The position numbers were made by a program, and so were the translations under genes. A stretch of 64,000 bases of DNA, taken from Clostridiales bacterium (lineage in GTDB: Bacteria > Bacillota > Clostridia > Oscillospirales > Oscillospiraceae). This document shows positions 44,310 to 53,678 of this stretch, piece by piece; position 1 is the stretch's first letter; the number at the start of each line of letters is the position of its first letter. The DNA lies in contig JAJUHC010000011.1 in assembly GCA_029268065.1 (NCBI GenBank), forward strand, positions 1-64,000, in the 5' to 3' direction. The notes beneath the pieces are model-generated. The model saw only the letters and a list, made by a program, of their open reading frames with translations, did not search any database and was not told the origin of the DNA.

Positions 44310-45455
44310 TCAGGACTCCTTAAATATGAGAGTCATGAAGTTGCGGATGCTCTTGCGCCAGACAGTCCATTCATGGTAACCGGGACACTCAAAATATGCG
44401 CAGGAAACGCCGTTTTTACGCAAAAAATCCATATTTTCGGCGACCTGTGGGTATAGCCTTGCCTCGTCTGTGCCCACCGACATATAGAAAAGCCTGGTTT
44501 CCTTTTTGAATACCTCGGAGCCGGAAAACACGTCGCGGCAGTTGACCCAGCGGTACCAGCGGTCGTCGAAGGAGCCTGAAAGCATGGCGGTGTAGCCGAA
44601 GAGCCCAGGATGGTTGCACGAGGTCTGCGCGCTGTGGTAGGAACCCATCGAAAGGCCCGCTATCGCGCGGGAGGCTGTTTCGGGTATCGTACGGTAGAGC
44701 CTGTCGATAAGAGGCATGCAGTCCTTCGTGAGCAAGCTGTCAAAGTCGCCCGCCATGAAATCGCCGGGGTTGTCGTAATTTATGTCGTAGAGGCAGTTCA
44801 TTACGATGATCATTTCCTCGCAGGCGCCCTCCGCGATAAGGTTGTCTGCTATGTAGTTTATCTTGCCCAGCCATATCCAGTCCGCCTCGGTCTCACCGCC
44901 TCCGTGATGCAGATACATAACCGGATAACGCCGGTTTGGATCCTTGTTATAGGAAGGGGGCGTGTATACCCAGCAGTTTGTTACGTTGCTTGTTTTTGAC
45001 GACTTGTAGAGCTCCATGTGCAGCGTACCGTGCGGTACGTCACGCCAAATATAGGTGTCGTCGTTTCTGTCGGGCACCTCGACGAAGTTCAGTGACTCAT
45101 GCGCGCCATAGGCGAAGGGCGCCTGCGGGTTTCCGACAGAATTGCCGTCTACGAAAAAACGGAGAAAATGGAAGCCTGGTTTGACGTTGTGCATGGTAAG
45201 CGTCCAGTAGCCGTCCTCGCCCCTGACGAGCGGGTGCCGGGTTTCGCCCAGTTCGCCGCCAATTCCGGATACCGCTACACTCTGCGCTTCAGGCGCGTAA
45301 AACGTGAAGGTGACGTTTCCGTCAAGGTCTGCGCTTACGCCCTTGGGAGAGGGATAATGCTTGGGACCGAGGCTTCCGTTAAGGCGCATCTGCATGTAGG
45401 CCGGAGAAAAAAACAGAGGGTGAGATTCATAAGCGATATTGATGGGCTTATCCAT
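44310..45455 (-). CDS. Esterase of the enterochelin/feruloyl-esterase type (CE1-like)
   Basis: A 381-residue serine hydrolase. An N-terminal immunoglobulin-like/CBM48-type domain (about residues 30-135; GNVTFTFYAPEAQSVAVSG) precedes an alpha/beta-hydrolase domain. The nucleophile is in GLSMG (about 247), with YLHHGGGETEADWI (about 178) forming the oxyanion side and a likely catalytic histidine in PGYHEW (about 361). No signal peptide is seen, so it is probably cytoplasmic. Relatives cleave esters on plant-wall or siderophore-type substrates, and feruloyl or acetyl-xylo-oligosaccharide hydrolysis is the best guess. ATG follows GGAGG, and a consensus sigma-A promoter lies just upstream. It converges on the flavoenzyme cluster. 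Confidence 0.9.
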   Translation of the reverse strand: MDKPINIAYESHPLFFSPAYMQMRLNGSLGPKHYPSPKGVSADLDGNVTFTFYAPEAQSVAVSGIGGELGETRHPLVRGEDGYWTLTMHNVKPGFHFLRFFVDGNSVGNPQAPFAYGAHESLNFVEVPDRNDDTYIWRDVPHGTLHMELYKSSKTSNVTNCWVYTPPSYNKDPNRRYPVMYLHHGGGETEADWIWLGKINYIADNLIAEGACEEMIIVMNCLYDINYDNPGDFMAGDFDSLLTKDCMPLIDRLYRTIPETASRAIAGLSMGSYHSAQTSCNHPGLFGYTAMLSGSFDDRWYRWVNCRDVFSGSEVFKKETRLFYMSVGTDEARLYPQVAENMDFLRKNGVSCAYFECPGYHEWTVWRKSIRNFMTLIFKES

Positions 45456-45489
45456 AGTAAAACCTCCGATATTGTTAATGTACTAATTA

Positions 45490-45517
45490 ATTATATATCT
45501 CTTATTTTCAATGTCAA
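45490..45517 (-). promoter_or_regulatory. Sigma-A promoter of the esterase gene
   Basis: TTGACA (45512-45517), a 16-base spacer and TATAAT (45490-45495) on the minus strand, a full consensus match. Confidence 0.85.
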
Positions 45518-45745
45518 GTTTTGGCTTAAATAGAGCCTGAAACTCTGAGAACAGCTCGCTGCCTCGATGAGCCGGAAAAGTGATGTCCCCTCGAGGTAAG
45601 TGAAGGGATGACACTTGACAACATGTTTATCAAAATCACATTAAAAATAATAGAAAAAATGCCACAAAATTAAACAAGTAATGCAAAATTGCTTTACATA
45701 ATAATCTGCTGATGCGGAGCGTTTGGGACGGTGCGGACAGCCCCG
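45518..45745. other. Spacer between esterase promoter and gapA terminator
   Basis: No gene or named RNA found. An imperfect stem is possible at about 45580-45617 (AGTG...CACT ends); the rest is AT-rich. Confidence 0.4.
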
Positions 45746-45803
45746 AAAAAATAACGCCGACGTTATCGTGACAGAGGGGTCAGAACTGTCCGATAACGTC
45801 GGC
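45746..45803 (-). terminator. Terminator of gapA
   Basis: A 13-base-pair stem (GCCGACGTTATCG with its complement, 45756-45768 and 45791-45803) around a 22-base loop, followed on the minus strand by a T-run. Confidence 0.8.
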
Positions 45804-45850
45804 ATTTGACATTTGATTAATTAGCTTCCGCTCTGACACGCAAGGGAAGA

Positions 45851-46894
<1,044 letters not shown>

Positions 46895-46954
46895 TCAACC
46901 TCTTTCAATACAACACATATAGCAAAAAACAGCTTTTATTTTAAAACCCATTTT

Positions 46955-46983
46955 ATTGTATCAACAACTTTTTCCGTTGTCAA
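46955..46983 (-). promoter_or_regulatory. Sigma-A promoter of gapA
   Basis: On the minus strand TTGACA (46978-46983), a 17-base spacer and TACAAT (46955-46960). A GTTGT/ACAAC inverted repeat spans the -10 side of the spacer. Confidence 0.85.
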
Positions 46984-47003
46984 TAATTGTTTCAACAATT
47001 ATT
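46982..47003. promoter_or_regulatory. 22-bp palindrome, probable operator of gapA
   Basis: AATAATTGTT, TC, AACAATTATT is a perfect palindrome whose edge overlaps the gapA -35 box by two bases. It is placed where an activator or repressor would act. The neighbouring DeoR protein is a candidate ligand-responsive binder. Confidence 0.6.
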
Positions 47004-47014
47004 TCATGTTTTTA

Positions 47015-47056
47015 CAAAAAAAATAGGGCACAGCTTTTCAAACAAAAGTGTACCCC
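47015..47056 (-). terminator. Terminator of the deoR-type gene
   Basis: GGGUACA/UGUGCCC and CUUUU/AAAAG stems on the minus strand, followed by eight or more T. It insulates gapA from the upstream regulator gene. Confidence 0.75.
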
Positions 47057-47082
47057 AAAAAAACAGTTTTTATTTAAACAAT

Positions 47083-47835
47083 TTAAAGAACGTTTATTCC
47101 ATATGTTTTGAACAGCTTTGCGGTTTCGGGAGACAAATGGTCGTCCGTGATTACGGCGTCGATATCCTCGGGGGAGGCGAAGGAAAAGGTATTTACTATA
47201 CCGACCTTGTGCGAATCCATAAGTACGATGGTTTTTTCCGCCTTGCGTATGACGGCGCGCTTCAGCTCGTTTTCAGCCTCGACGGCACAGGTGAAGCCGG
47301 TGTCGAAGCTGAAGCCGGAGGTTCCCAGAAACGCGATGTTGAAATTAAGGCGTTCGATTTCGTTTATGCTCCTGATGCCGTTTACGCTGAGGTTATAGCG
47401 ATTGACCTCGCCGCCAATGAGATGCGCCCTAACCTTGGAGAGCTTGGTGAGCTCCAGCGCGCAGTTTATGCCGCTTGTAAAAATCATGTAGGAATCGTCC
47501 GGAAAATGGCTTGCCATTTCGATTGCGGTGGAGCCGGAATCAAGATACACGGATAAGCCGGGGGACAGGAGCTTTAGGGCCTTCTGAGCTATAAGGCGTT
47601 TTTCGGCCGTGTTCCTTGCCGCGCGGATATTGTAATCCACATCGGTTCCGACTATCATTCCTATGGAACGCGCGCCGCCGTGCACGCGGACTATACGATT
47701 TTCCAGATCCAATGCCTTGAGGTCGCTCCTGAGCGTCATTTCGGAGACGTTGGGAAACTCGCTCTTGAGTCTTGCGAAGCTTACGGTGCCTTCCTTGTTG
47801 ATAAGCTCCACTATGGTGTTGCGCCGCTGATTCAT
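47083..47835 (-). CDS. DeoR/GlpR-family transcriptional regulator
   Basis: A 250-residue sugar-responsive regulator. An N-terminal winged helix-turn-helix (residues 1-56; RRNTIVELINKEGTVSFARL and SEMTLRSDLKALD) is followed by the DeoR C-terminal effector domain (about 75-235), with the phosphosugar-binding segment YLDSGSTAIEMA. Members usually repress carbohydrate genes and are released by a phosphorylated sugar. ATG follows CGGAGG. It is immediately upstream of gapA on the same strand but separated by its own terminator and the gapA promoter, so it is a neighbour rather than an operon partner. The 22-base palindrome at the gapA promoter is a plausible target. Confidence 0.92.
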   Translation of the reverse strand: MNQRRNTIVELINKEGTVSFARLKSEFPNVSEMTLRSDLKALDLENRIVRVHGGARSIGMIVGTDVDYNIRAARNTAEKRLIAQKALKLLSPGLSVYLDSGSTAIEMASHFPDDSYMIFTSGINCALELTKLSKVRAHLIGGEVNRYNLSVNGIRSINEIERLNFNIAFLGTSGFSFDTGFTCAVEAENELKRAVIRKAEKTIVLMDSHKVGIVNTFSFASPEDIDAVITDDHLSPETAKLFKTYGINVL

Positions 47836-47982
47836 TTAAAAATCCTCCGTTTATCTTCTGGAGCATATTGTAATCCCAGCGAATCATTTTGTCAAATATC
47901 CATTTTCTTTCAAAACAATAATTTCAAAGGCGACGCCGCGCTTGGATTTGTCCGCGCTGCTCAAGCCTGCAAAGCAACGGGA

Positions 47983-48020
47983 GGCGGCCGTTTCGGAATG
48001 GGATACCCGAAACGGCCGCC
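47983..48020 (-). terminator. Terminator of the second SLH gene
   Basis: A 14-15-base-pair GC-rich stem with a ten-base loop, 45 bases after the SLH gene stop. On the plus strand the hairpin is followed by GCTGTCAAA, a short resemblance to the box of the structured elements, but the stems of the element are absent. Confidence 0.7.
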
Positions 48021-48064
48021 CCTGCGAAGCTGTCAAACTGGCCGATTAAAGGGACTTTTCGTTT

Positions 48065-51000
48065 TTATTTCGAAAGCAGGTTGTAAATTATCTGCGCCAT
48101 TTCCGCGCGGGTCGATTTGCCGAAGGGATCGATAAGACCGCCGCTTCCCGAAATCTTTCCGCTTTCAACAAGCGCCCTTACGGCGGTTAGGGCGTAATCC
48201 GAGATTTGCCCGGCGTCGCGGAAATCCGAAAGCGTCCTTGCCGAGGCGGATTCCGGAAGCATACCCAGCTTGCCGAGCGTGCGGTAAATGAGGGTAAACA
48301 TATCCTGCCTGCTTATTTCAAGCTCGGGACCGAATCTGTTGTCGCCGATGCCGCTTGCGATGCCGAGGCGCTTCGCCGCGGAGAGGTAATTCGTGTAATA
48401 ATCCTTTCCGGCGTCTGCAAAGTTGTTGGATGGGGTCTCGTCTGGAGATATGCCGCAGGCGCGCATCAGCATCACTATAAACTGCGCCCTGCTAAGCGTC
48501 TGCTCGGGACTGAATACTCCCGCGGAAGTGCCGGTCGTTATGCCTCGCGCCGAAATAAAGGTAACGGCCTTGCAGTACCAGGCGCCGTCGGCGACATCTG
48601 TGAAGCTGAGCTTGTTGTAGCCCACCGCGTATTTGGAGAAGTGCGAAGCGGTGAATTCGACCTTGCCGGTCGCGGCGTTGTATGCGCCCTGGACATATTT
48701 GAGGCTGCCGGCGCCGTCAATGTAGTAGACCACGATGGCGTTCGGGTCCTCACCTTCCAAAGGGGTATAGGGAATCCCGACCGTCACGCTGCCGCCGCCG
48801 AAGGATGATACCGTGCTGCCGCCCGCAGTCACGGAAAAATCGTAAACCGGCCTGTCACCGACAAGCGACTTTGCCTCCTGAGACAGTGCCGACCCGTCAA
48901 CCGCGGTGATGCTTATTTTTACGTCACCGGACGCGGCCGCGCCGCTTATGCTGTCAACCGCCTTGGAGTCGAAGCTGAGGGTTGCTATGCCCGTCGTAAT
49001 CGAAAGGCTCGCGTCGGTTGCGCTGGCTGCGCTGTTGAAGGAGGCCGCGGGTATCTGAATCGCCGCGGATTTTGATGTCGAGGTATCGACGTTTATTTCG
49101 ATAACGGCCTTTTTGCCATTCCTCTCGGCGTCCAACGCGTTCTGCGCAAGGCTGCTCATTATGCCGCTGTCAATGCTTGCGGTCGATATGCCGGTCAGAA
49201 GGCTAGGTACGCCTTTGACATCCGCCGATACTGTGGTGCTGTTGCCGGCTGTGCTGGTCGATACGGAAGCGGTCGACCCGCCACCGCCGCCGGCAGGTCC
49301 GCTGCTGGAAGAACCTGAAGTTGTCGCCTTCAGCATGGTATAGGCAGCATAGTTATTTGCGGAGTCTGAGACGATGAGGTTGAAATAGTAATCTGTCGAA
49401 GGAGATAGTCCGGAAACGGCATAAGACGTGATATTATCCGTGCCGCCTGCGTTGAGCAGTGTGGCTGAAGAATTGCTGACATAGGTCTGGCAGTTTTGTA
49501 CCGTGTCTATATTGGCTGACGGGGACTGTACGACATAGTATTTAATCGAGGAAGAAGCCGTGTAGTTGTCTGCGGCCGCGGTCCAGTTCAGCGTCAGAGA
49601 GCTGGACGATACATTCGCGGCGGTAATAGCGCCGCTTGCTCCCGGAACGGGAGCTGTCCCGTCTATCACCTGGGTGAAGTTAACCGTCCTGCTCGCCGTG
49701 TAATCGGAGAATATGGTTACGCTTCCCGTGTATGTACCTTCCGAAAGCCCAAGCCTGGGCTTGACCGTAAATGAGGAGCTTTCGTCCAGGGCTATCGTAC
49801 TCGAGGGCTGGGTAACTATGAAATCGCCGCCCGAATAGCTTACCGATACTCCCGTCATGCAGGTTCTGCCGGTGTTTGTAATCGTATACGGCTTGGCGGA
49901 TATTTGATGAGTCATATAACCGGGTTTCTGGTCAGGGAATGTGTAATCCGCCGACGGCGTGAGCGTGTACCGGTGCAGGGGTATTGCCGTCCTCGAGCTT
50001 TCGTTCTTTGAGGGGTCCTGTCTGGTCACATAAATGGTGTCGACAGAGCTGCTAACGGCGTAGTTTGAGAAGGTTGCCGTATTGTCCGGCAAAACGGGCG
50101 CCGAGCCCAGTGCGGAGCCGCCTGTCGCCGCGGTATATAATCTTACTGTGCTGTTTGCGACATATACTCCCGTGTAGTAGACGTTTATAAGGCTTGCGCT
50201 CACGCGGGTCACATATACGCTCGAGGCGTTGGGCGCTGCGGTAGCGTCAAGAAGCTTTACGTTATAATCGCTGAAGTGTCCGACGGAGAAGGTTACCGTG
50301 CTTGTGGAGCTGTCAAAGGACAGGTCACCGTTGAAAGCCTCGCCGACGACCTGGAAATCCGATTCGGACTTGCCCGCGAAAAGTGAGGGTGAGGTCAGAG
50401 AAAGCGTCGCGCCGAGACTGGCCAGGAATGACAGCGTAGTATCGTCTATACCGAGATTGAACTCGGCGGCGCCGCCGACCTGCGCTATATTGAGGCCGGT
50501 ATCAAGGGCGGCAAGCTGCTGGAGATTGGTGGAGTTTTCAAAATTCAGATTCGTGAAGGAAATACTGCCGGAGTTTCCGCCTCCAAGGTCCTTGGTGAAC
50601 CTTATACTGAGAGACGGAGAATAGAAGTTTGTTATTGCGGAGAAGGCCGGCGTCGAGGTTACTCCCGCGGGAAGCACGTTGTCAAAGCCGACAAGAGCCG
50701 GTTTGCCTGAAGCAAGCAGCGGCAAAAAATCGTTAACGCCGCCCGTCATGATGTTTGTAAAGCCGTTAGGGCCGGGGCCGTCGGTATCTGCATACACCTT
50801 GACTCCGACCGCGCCTGTGCCGAGCCCGTTTTTGACCGTGCCGGATATGGCGCTTGAAGCGCCGCCTGAGGACATCGTCGTGTCAAGATAATACCCGTAG
50901 CCTGCACTGTAAGTAAGACCTGAGCTGAAAAGCTCCGTGTCGGTGAAACTGTTGCCTGCTCCGAGCAGACCGAAAGCCACCCTTATCGGGGTTGACGCGG

Positions 51001-51187
51001 GGATGGAATCCAGGCCCGTCAGGCTGAAGGAGATGGTGTTGCCGGCAAAGTAGACATGGTCGAGGTCGCCGTCTGTGAATACGGCGGTGCTGGAGGGAAG
51101 GGCGGACGCCGTCAGAGCGGGAAAGAGGCTGAATATCAGGCAAATGGATATAAGCGTCGCGAGTGACCTTTTTAACCGCTTTTTCAA
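48065..51187 (-). CDS. SLH-anchored surface protein with Ig/FN3-type domains
   Basis: A 1040-residue secreted protein. A signal peptide (about residues 1-29, ending ASA) is followed by a beta-rich region (about 30-310), a Gly/Ser-spaced set of Ig-like domains and a fibronectin-III-like domain (about 505-610). A Gly/Ser linker follows (about 615-640). A further beta domain (about 640-850) resembles the corresponding pre-SLH domain of the giant SLH protein at 13489-21240. Three C-terminal SLH motifs (about 860-1040; FTDVADGAWYCKAVTF opens the first) attach it to the wall. No enzyme motif is visible. The start is TTG with a strong GGGAGG site. It lies 12 bases after a LuxR-type regulator gene, so the two are cotranscribed. 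Confidence 0.9.
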   Translation of the reverse strand: MKKRLKRSLATLISICLIFSLFPALTASALPSSTAVFTDGDLDHVYFAGNTISFSLTGLDSIPASTPIRVAFGLLGAGNSFTDTELFSSGLTYSAGYGYYLDTTMSSGGASSAISGTVKNGLGTGAVGVKVYADTDGPGPNGFTNIMTGGVNDFLPLLASGKPALVGFDNVLPAGVTSTPAFSAITNFYSPSLSIRFTKDLGGGNSGSISFTNLNFENSTNLQQLAALDTGLNIAQVGGAAEFNLGIDDTTLSFLASLGATLSLTSPSLFAGKSESDFQVVGEAFNGDLSFDSSTSTVTFSVGHFSDYNVKLLDATAAPNASSVYVTRVSASLINVYYTGVYVANSTVRLYTAATGGSALGSAPVLPDNTATFSNYAVSSSVDTIYVTRQDPSKNESSRTAIPLHRYTLTPSADYTFPDQKPGYMTHQISAKPYTITNTGRTCMTGVSVSYSGGDFIVTQPSSTIALDESSSFTVKPRLGLSEGTYTGSVTIFSDYTASRTVNFTQVIDGTAPVPGASGAITAANVSSSSLTLNWTAAADNYTASSSIKYYVVQSPSANIDTVQNCQTYVSNSSATLLNAGGTDNITSYAVSGLSPSTDYYFNLIVSDSANNYAAYTMLKATTSGSSSSGPAGGGGGSTASVSTSTAGNSTTVSADVKGVPSLLTGISTASIDSGIMSSLAQNALDAERNGKKAVIEINVDTSTSKSAAIQIPAASFNSAASATDASLSITTGIATLSFDSKAVDSISGAAASGDVKISITAVDGSALSQEAKSLVGDRPVYDFSVTAGGSTVSSFGGGSVTVGIPYTPLEGEDPNAIVVYYIDGAGSLKYVQGAYNAATGKVEFTASHFSKYAVGYNKLSFTDVADGAWYCKAVTFISARGITTGTSAGVFSPEQTLSRAQFIVMLMRACGISPDETPSNNFADAGKDYYTNYLSAAKRLGIASGIGDNRFGPELEISRQDMFTLIYRTLGKLGMLPESASARTLSDFRDAGQISDYALTAVRALVESGKISGSGGLIDPFGKSTRAEMAQIIYNLLSK

Positions 51188-51199
51188 ATTAATACCTCC

Positions 51200-52267
51200 C
51201 TAGTCGTTTTTCATCATAAGTACATACGCAAGCTCCGTTCTGCTGTTGGTTCCGGTTTTCTTATAGATGTTTTTAATATGGGTTTTGACTGTGTTCTCGG
51301 AAATATTCAAAGCGTGGGCGATGCTCTGGTTGTTTTTTCCCTGTATAAGCTCGTCGATCACCTCTGCCTCTCTCGCGGAGAATTTATACTTATAGTCCTG
51401 AGTGTTCTTGCCGTCAAACACGAACTCCATAATCACTATAAATCTGACGCCGTTATTATGAACACCGGGATCTCTGGAAAGTACATCAAGGCGAATGTCG
51501 CTGCCGGGAACATCAACCGTCGAGGAGGCAAACCTTGCGCCGGACTTGCTGCAGCCCTGCTGAGATGAAGATATGCTTCGGCAAAACTCCTTTGCGTGGT
51601 AGAGAACGCTCGAGCCGAATTTTGTCGTTATCCGGAGCATATCCATTCCGACCGCATTGCCGCCCGTAAGTGTCAGCTCATCGTCGAAAAGGCAGATGCC
51701 CTTCTGACCGTTCGCCTGTCCGCCGGACTCGACGGACTTGACCGAGTTGATGGTGTGAATAATGTTGAAAACCGTAGAAACATGAGGCTGCAAAAGACTG
51801 AGCGTGAACATATCCTCATCGCTGAAATCGGGCTTCTGCCTGCTCCTGTGGAGATAAATTTCGCCCATAAACTGGCCTTTATAAACTATCCTCACGCAGG
51901 CTATGTGGAAATCATCCTGCCCGCTGATAAAGCTTCTCCGCGGCTCAAAGGGAACGGTTATCATACCTTTCTTGTAGTCGGAGGCTTTGTAGACATACGC
52001 TTCTTTGCCGATCAGGGCGGAATCGGGCCAGGAGGAAGGCCCTGGGTTTTCAAAAGAGCTTTTTTCGTAATAGTCCTTTATGTTGCCGCTCGTATAGGGT
52101 TTAAAAAAGCTGCAGTCACGGCTTATGCTGCAGTAAAACATTCCGCTGTCATACTGCAAAAGGCTGTGCAGCTTTAAAATTGAGTGCTTCAGAAAATCGG
52201 CGAAGGACAGGGAGTCGTAGCATTCGTTGACAAACTGATTTATTGCAAGTACCTTTGAGTTATCCAC
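51200..52267 (-). CDS. LuxR-type (GerE HTH) transcriptional regulator
   Basis: A 355-residue regulator. The C-terminal GerE/LuxR helix-turn-helix (about residues 292-352) shows FSAREAEVIDELIQGKNNQSIA and NISENTVKTHIKNIYKKTG. The N-terminal about 280 residues look like a GAF/autoinducer-type sensory domain of unknown ligand; no receiver domain is present. The start is GTG with AGGAGG eight bases before it. It is the first gene of a two-gene unit with the SLH surface protein. A 20-base palindrome lies 34 bases upstream (52301-52320), where self-regulation could act. Confidence 0.9.
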   Translation of the reverse strand: MDNSKVLAINQFVNECYDSLSFADFLKHSILKLHSLLQYDSGMFYCSISRDCSFFKPYTSGNIKDYYEKSSFENPGPSSWPDSALIGKEAYVYKASDYKKGMITVPFEPRRSFISGQDDFHIACVRIVYKGQFMGEIYLHRSRQKPDFSDEDMFTLSLLQPHVSTVFNIIHTINSVKSVESGGQANGQKGICLFDDELTLTGGNAVGMDMLRITTKFGSSVLYHAKEFCRSISSSQQGCSKSGARFASSTVDVPGSDIRLDVLSRDPGVHNNGVRFIVIMEFVFDGKNTQDYKYKFSAREAEVIDELIQGKNNQSIAHALNISENTVKTHIKNIYKKTGTNSRTELAYVLMMKND

Positions 52268-52300
52268 GGAAACCGCCTCCTAATCAAGCGTAGAAATTGA

Positions 52301-52320
52301 GCGATTATAATGATAATCGC
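52301..52320. promoter_or_regulatory. Palindrome over the luxR-type gene promoter region
   Basis: GCGATTAT, AATG, ATAATCGC is a perfect 8-base inverted repeat containing a TATAAT on the minus strand. It is a likely operator or -10 region; a clear -35 box was not found. Confidence 0.55.
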
Positions 52321-52355
52321 AATTTCAATATAGATTATAATACATAAAATAACAA

Positions 52356-52414
52356 CAAAAAATCACCCGAAAGGGTGAAATACCGACTAAAATGTCGATT
52401 CTGATACAAATCAG
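52356..52414 (-). terminator. Terminator and two small stems upstream of the luxR-type gene
   Basis: On the minus strand, stems at 52401-52414 and 52384-52397 are followed by TCACCC/GGGTGA (52363-52378) and a T-run. This is an intrinsic terminator for an RNA made leftwards from the riboswitch region, although no gene is seen there. The sequence from 52415 to 52675 is AT-rich with no supported gene. Confidence 0.55.
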
Positions 52415-52675
52415 GAAGCGAATTTCAAATGTTTACACAAAGAGAACGAGGAGCGCAATTAGCGTTGAAAGGACTGAAACGGCGCAGGATGAACGTGAAG
52501 AAAAATGTAAAAAAACAAAAAATATGGATAAATAATGAATTTAATTAATGACACATAATGGAAAAAATGCAATTATTTTATTTGCAAATTGCTTAACTTA
52601 AATTTAAAAAATAGGCAGTATTATACAATTGCGTAAAAAAACGTCGTAAAATAGAAAAAAATATTGAAAAAGCTA

Positions 52676-52703
52676 TTGACAATAGAAAAAGTTGTATTAT
52701 TAT
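52676..52703 (+). promoter_or_regulatory. Promoter of riboswitch 1
   Basis: TTGACA (52676-52681), a 16-base spacer and TATTAT (52698-52703), about 65 bases before the first c-di-GMP-I aptamer. Confidence 0.7.
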
Positions 52704-52769
52704 TTAAATACAAATATATGGTGCCTAATCCGCGGCGGACCCAGCGCCTGGTTTTATGTACAAACAATG

Positions 52770-52860
52770 ATATATGTCGGTAAACCTGCCGAAAGGCAGG
52801 GGCACAAAGCTAAAGGGCCTAAAGGTGAAAACCAATGGCAGCCAGTTGCCTGAGATACGA
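52770..52860 (+). ncRNA. Cyclic di-GMP-I (GEMM-I) riboswitch 1
   Basis: The aptamer is recognised by GGTAAACC, a CTGCC-GAAA-GGCAG hairpin with the docking GAAA tetraloop, the core GCACAAAGCTAAAGGGCC, and a second stem with GGCAGCCAGTTGCC. A terminator follows at 52898-52923, so it should act by transcription control. No gene lies between it and riboswitch 2. Confidence 0.88.
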
Positions 52861-52897
52861 GAATGGAGTCTTTCCATTCGTTGTATTCTGTTCGGAC

Positions 52898-52923
52898 AAC
52901 TGCTGCATTGTCGGCAGTTTTTT
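52898..52923 (+). terminator. Expression-platform terminator of riboswitch 1
   Basis: AACTGC/GCAGTT with a ten-base loop and a run of six T. A separate small stem (GAATGGA/TCCATTC) sits between aptamer and terminator. Confidence 0.7.
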
Positions 52924-53404
52924 GTTTTGTATTTTGTGAAAAATGAACAATCGCGTTTTTGCCGGGAGGTTGGGTCAAAAAAATGATGTCGAGAGCTGAC
53001 GAATTATAGGATGTTTTGCGGAGGTCAGGAGACCATAAAAAGCGTGCGTTAACCTGTGAAATGAGCGCCGGAAGGATACAAAAAAGCGGATTTTGAATTG
53101 TGGTCCTCGAGCAAGTAAAACACACTATATTGTGTCCTAATACAAATGGATAATATATATATTGAATACTCCCTGTTTAAGAATGAAGTCCTGCAAGCCT
53201 TGCGGAAGAGACTATACATATTGCGGTCTGCCGCTTATAATGAGCGATTTTAACGCGCGAGGACTGATATAACGCTTCTCGCTCCAAAAAGCAAGCGGCG
53301 TGATTTTGGCCAGTAATCCGGAGCGTTTTTTTAACGAGCCGGTTTCGGCGGTTCCTGTCCGGTAAGGTGCGGATGCATCATAATCGGCTGCTTTAAGACG
53401 GCGG
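52924..53404 (+). other. Gene-free spacer between the two riboswitches
   Basis: No coding frame with a ribosome site and a protein-like product is visible on either strand. The region may be a decayed gene or simply the leader of one long transcript through both riboswitches. Confidence 0.5.
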
Positions 53405-53432
53405 TTGTTTTTATCCGGCGGGATCGTATATG
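53405..53432 (+). promoter_or_regulatory. Possible promoter of riboswitch 2
   Basis: TTGTTT (53405-53410), a 16-base spacer and TATATG (53427-53432). It is a weaker match than the riboswitch 1 promoter. Confidence 0.4.
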
Positions 53433-53449
53433 ACATATCCCACAAAATT

Positions 53450-53545
53450 GCATAATTGGTAAACCTGCCGAAAGGCAGGGGCACAAAGCTAAAGGGCCTA
53501 AAGGTGAAAGCCTAAGGCAGCCAGTTGCCCGTAATGCGGACTTCG
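53450..53545 (+). ncRNA. Cyclic di-GMP-I (GEMM-I) riboswitch 2, leader of the flagellar operon
   Basis: The aptamer core is almost identical to riboswitch 1 over some fifty bases (GAAA tetraloop hairpin, GCACAAAGC, GGCAGCCAGTTGCC), then diverges in the platform. Its terminator at 53575-53597 precedes flgB by about 80 bases, so ligand binding should decide transcription of the flagellar genes. Confidence 0.9.
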
Positions 53546-53574
53546 AAAGCGGATGACGTATTAAGGCTCAACAG

Positions 53575-53597
53575 CTGCTGCAATAGAGCAGTTTTTT
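53575..53597 (+). terminator. Expression-platform terminator of riboswitch 2
   Basis: CTGCT/AGCAG stem followed by seven T. It is the last control element before flgB. Confidence 0.75.
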
Positions 53598-53678
53598 TGC
53601 CGCTAAAATTAGGGCAAATAAAAATATAGTACAATAAATAAAAATATTTTACAAAACCATACGGGAATGCAGGTGTGA

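Noticed and set aside
46982-47003. Rex redox-repressor site at gapA
   Set aside because: Clostridial Rex sites have seven-base arms separated by four bases (TTGTTAA-N4-TTAACAA); here the arms meet with only two central bases.
47890-48060. Fourth copy of the structured element after the second SLH gene
   Set aside because: Only a hairpin and a short GCTGTCAAA are shared; none of stems H1-H5 or the invariant GACCGGGGG is present.
52774-52986. Plus-strand frame of 70 codons beginning at the first riboswitch
   Set aside because: It translates the aptamer and its terminator and has no ribosome site; the RNA structure explains the sequence.
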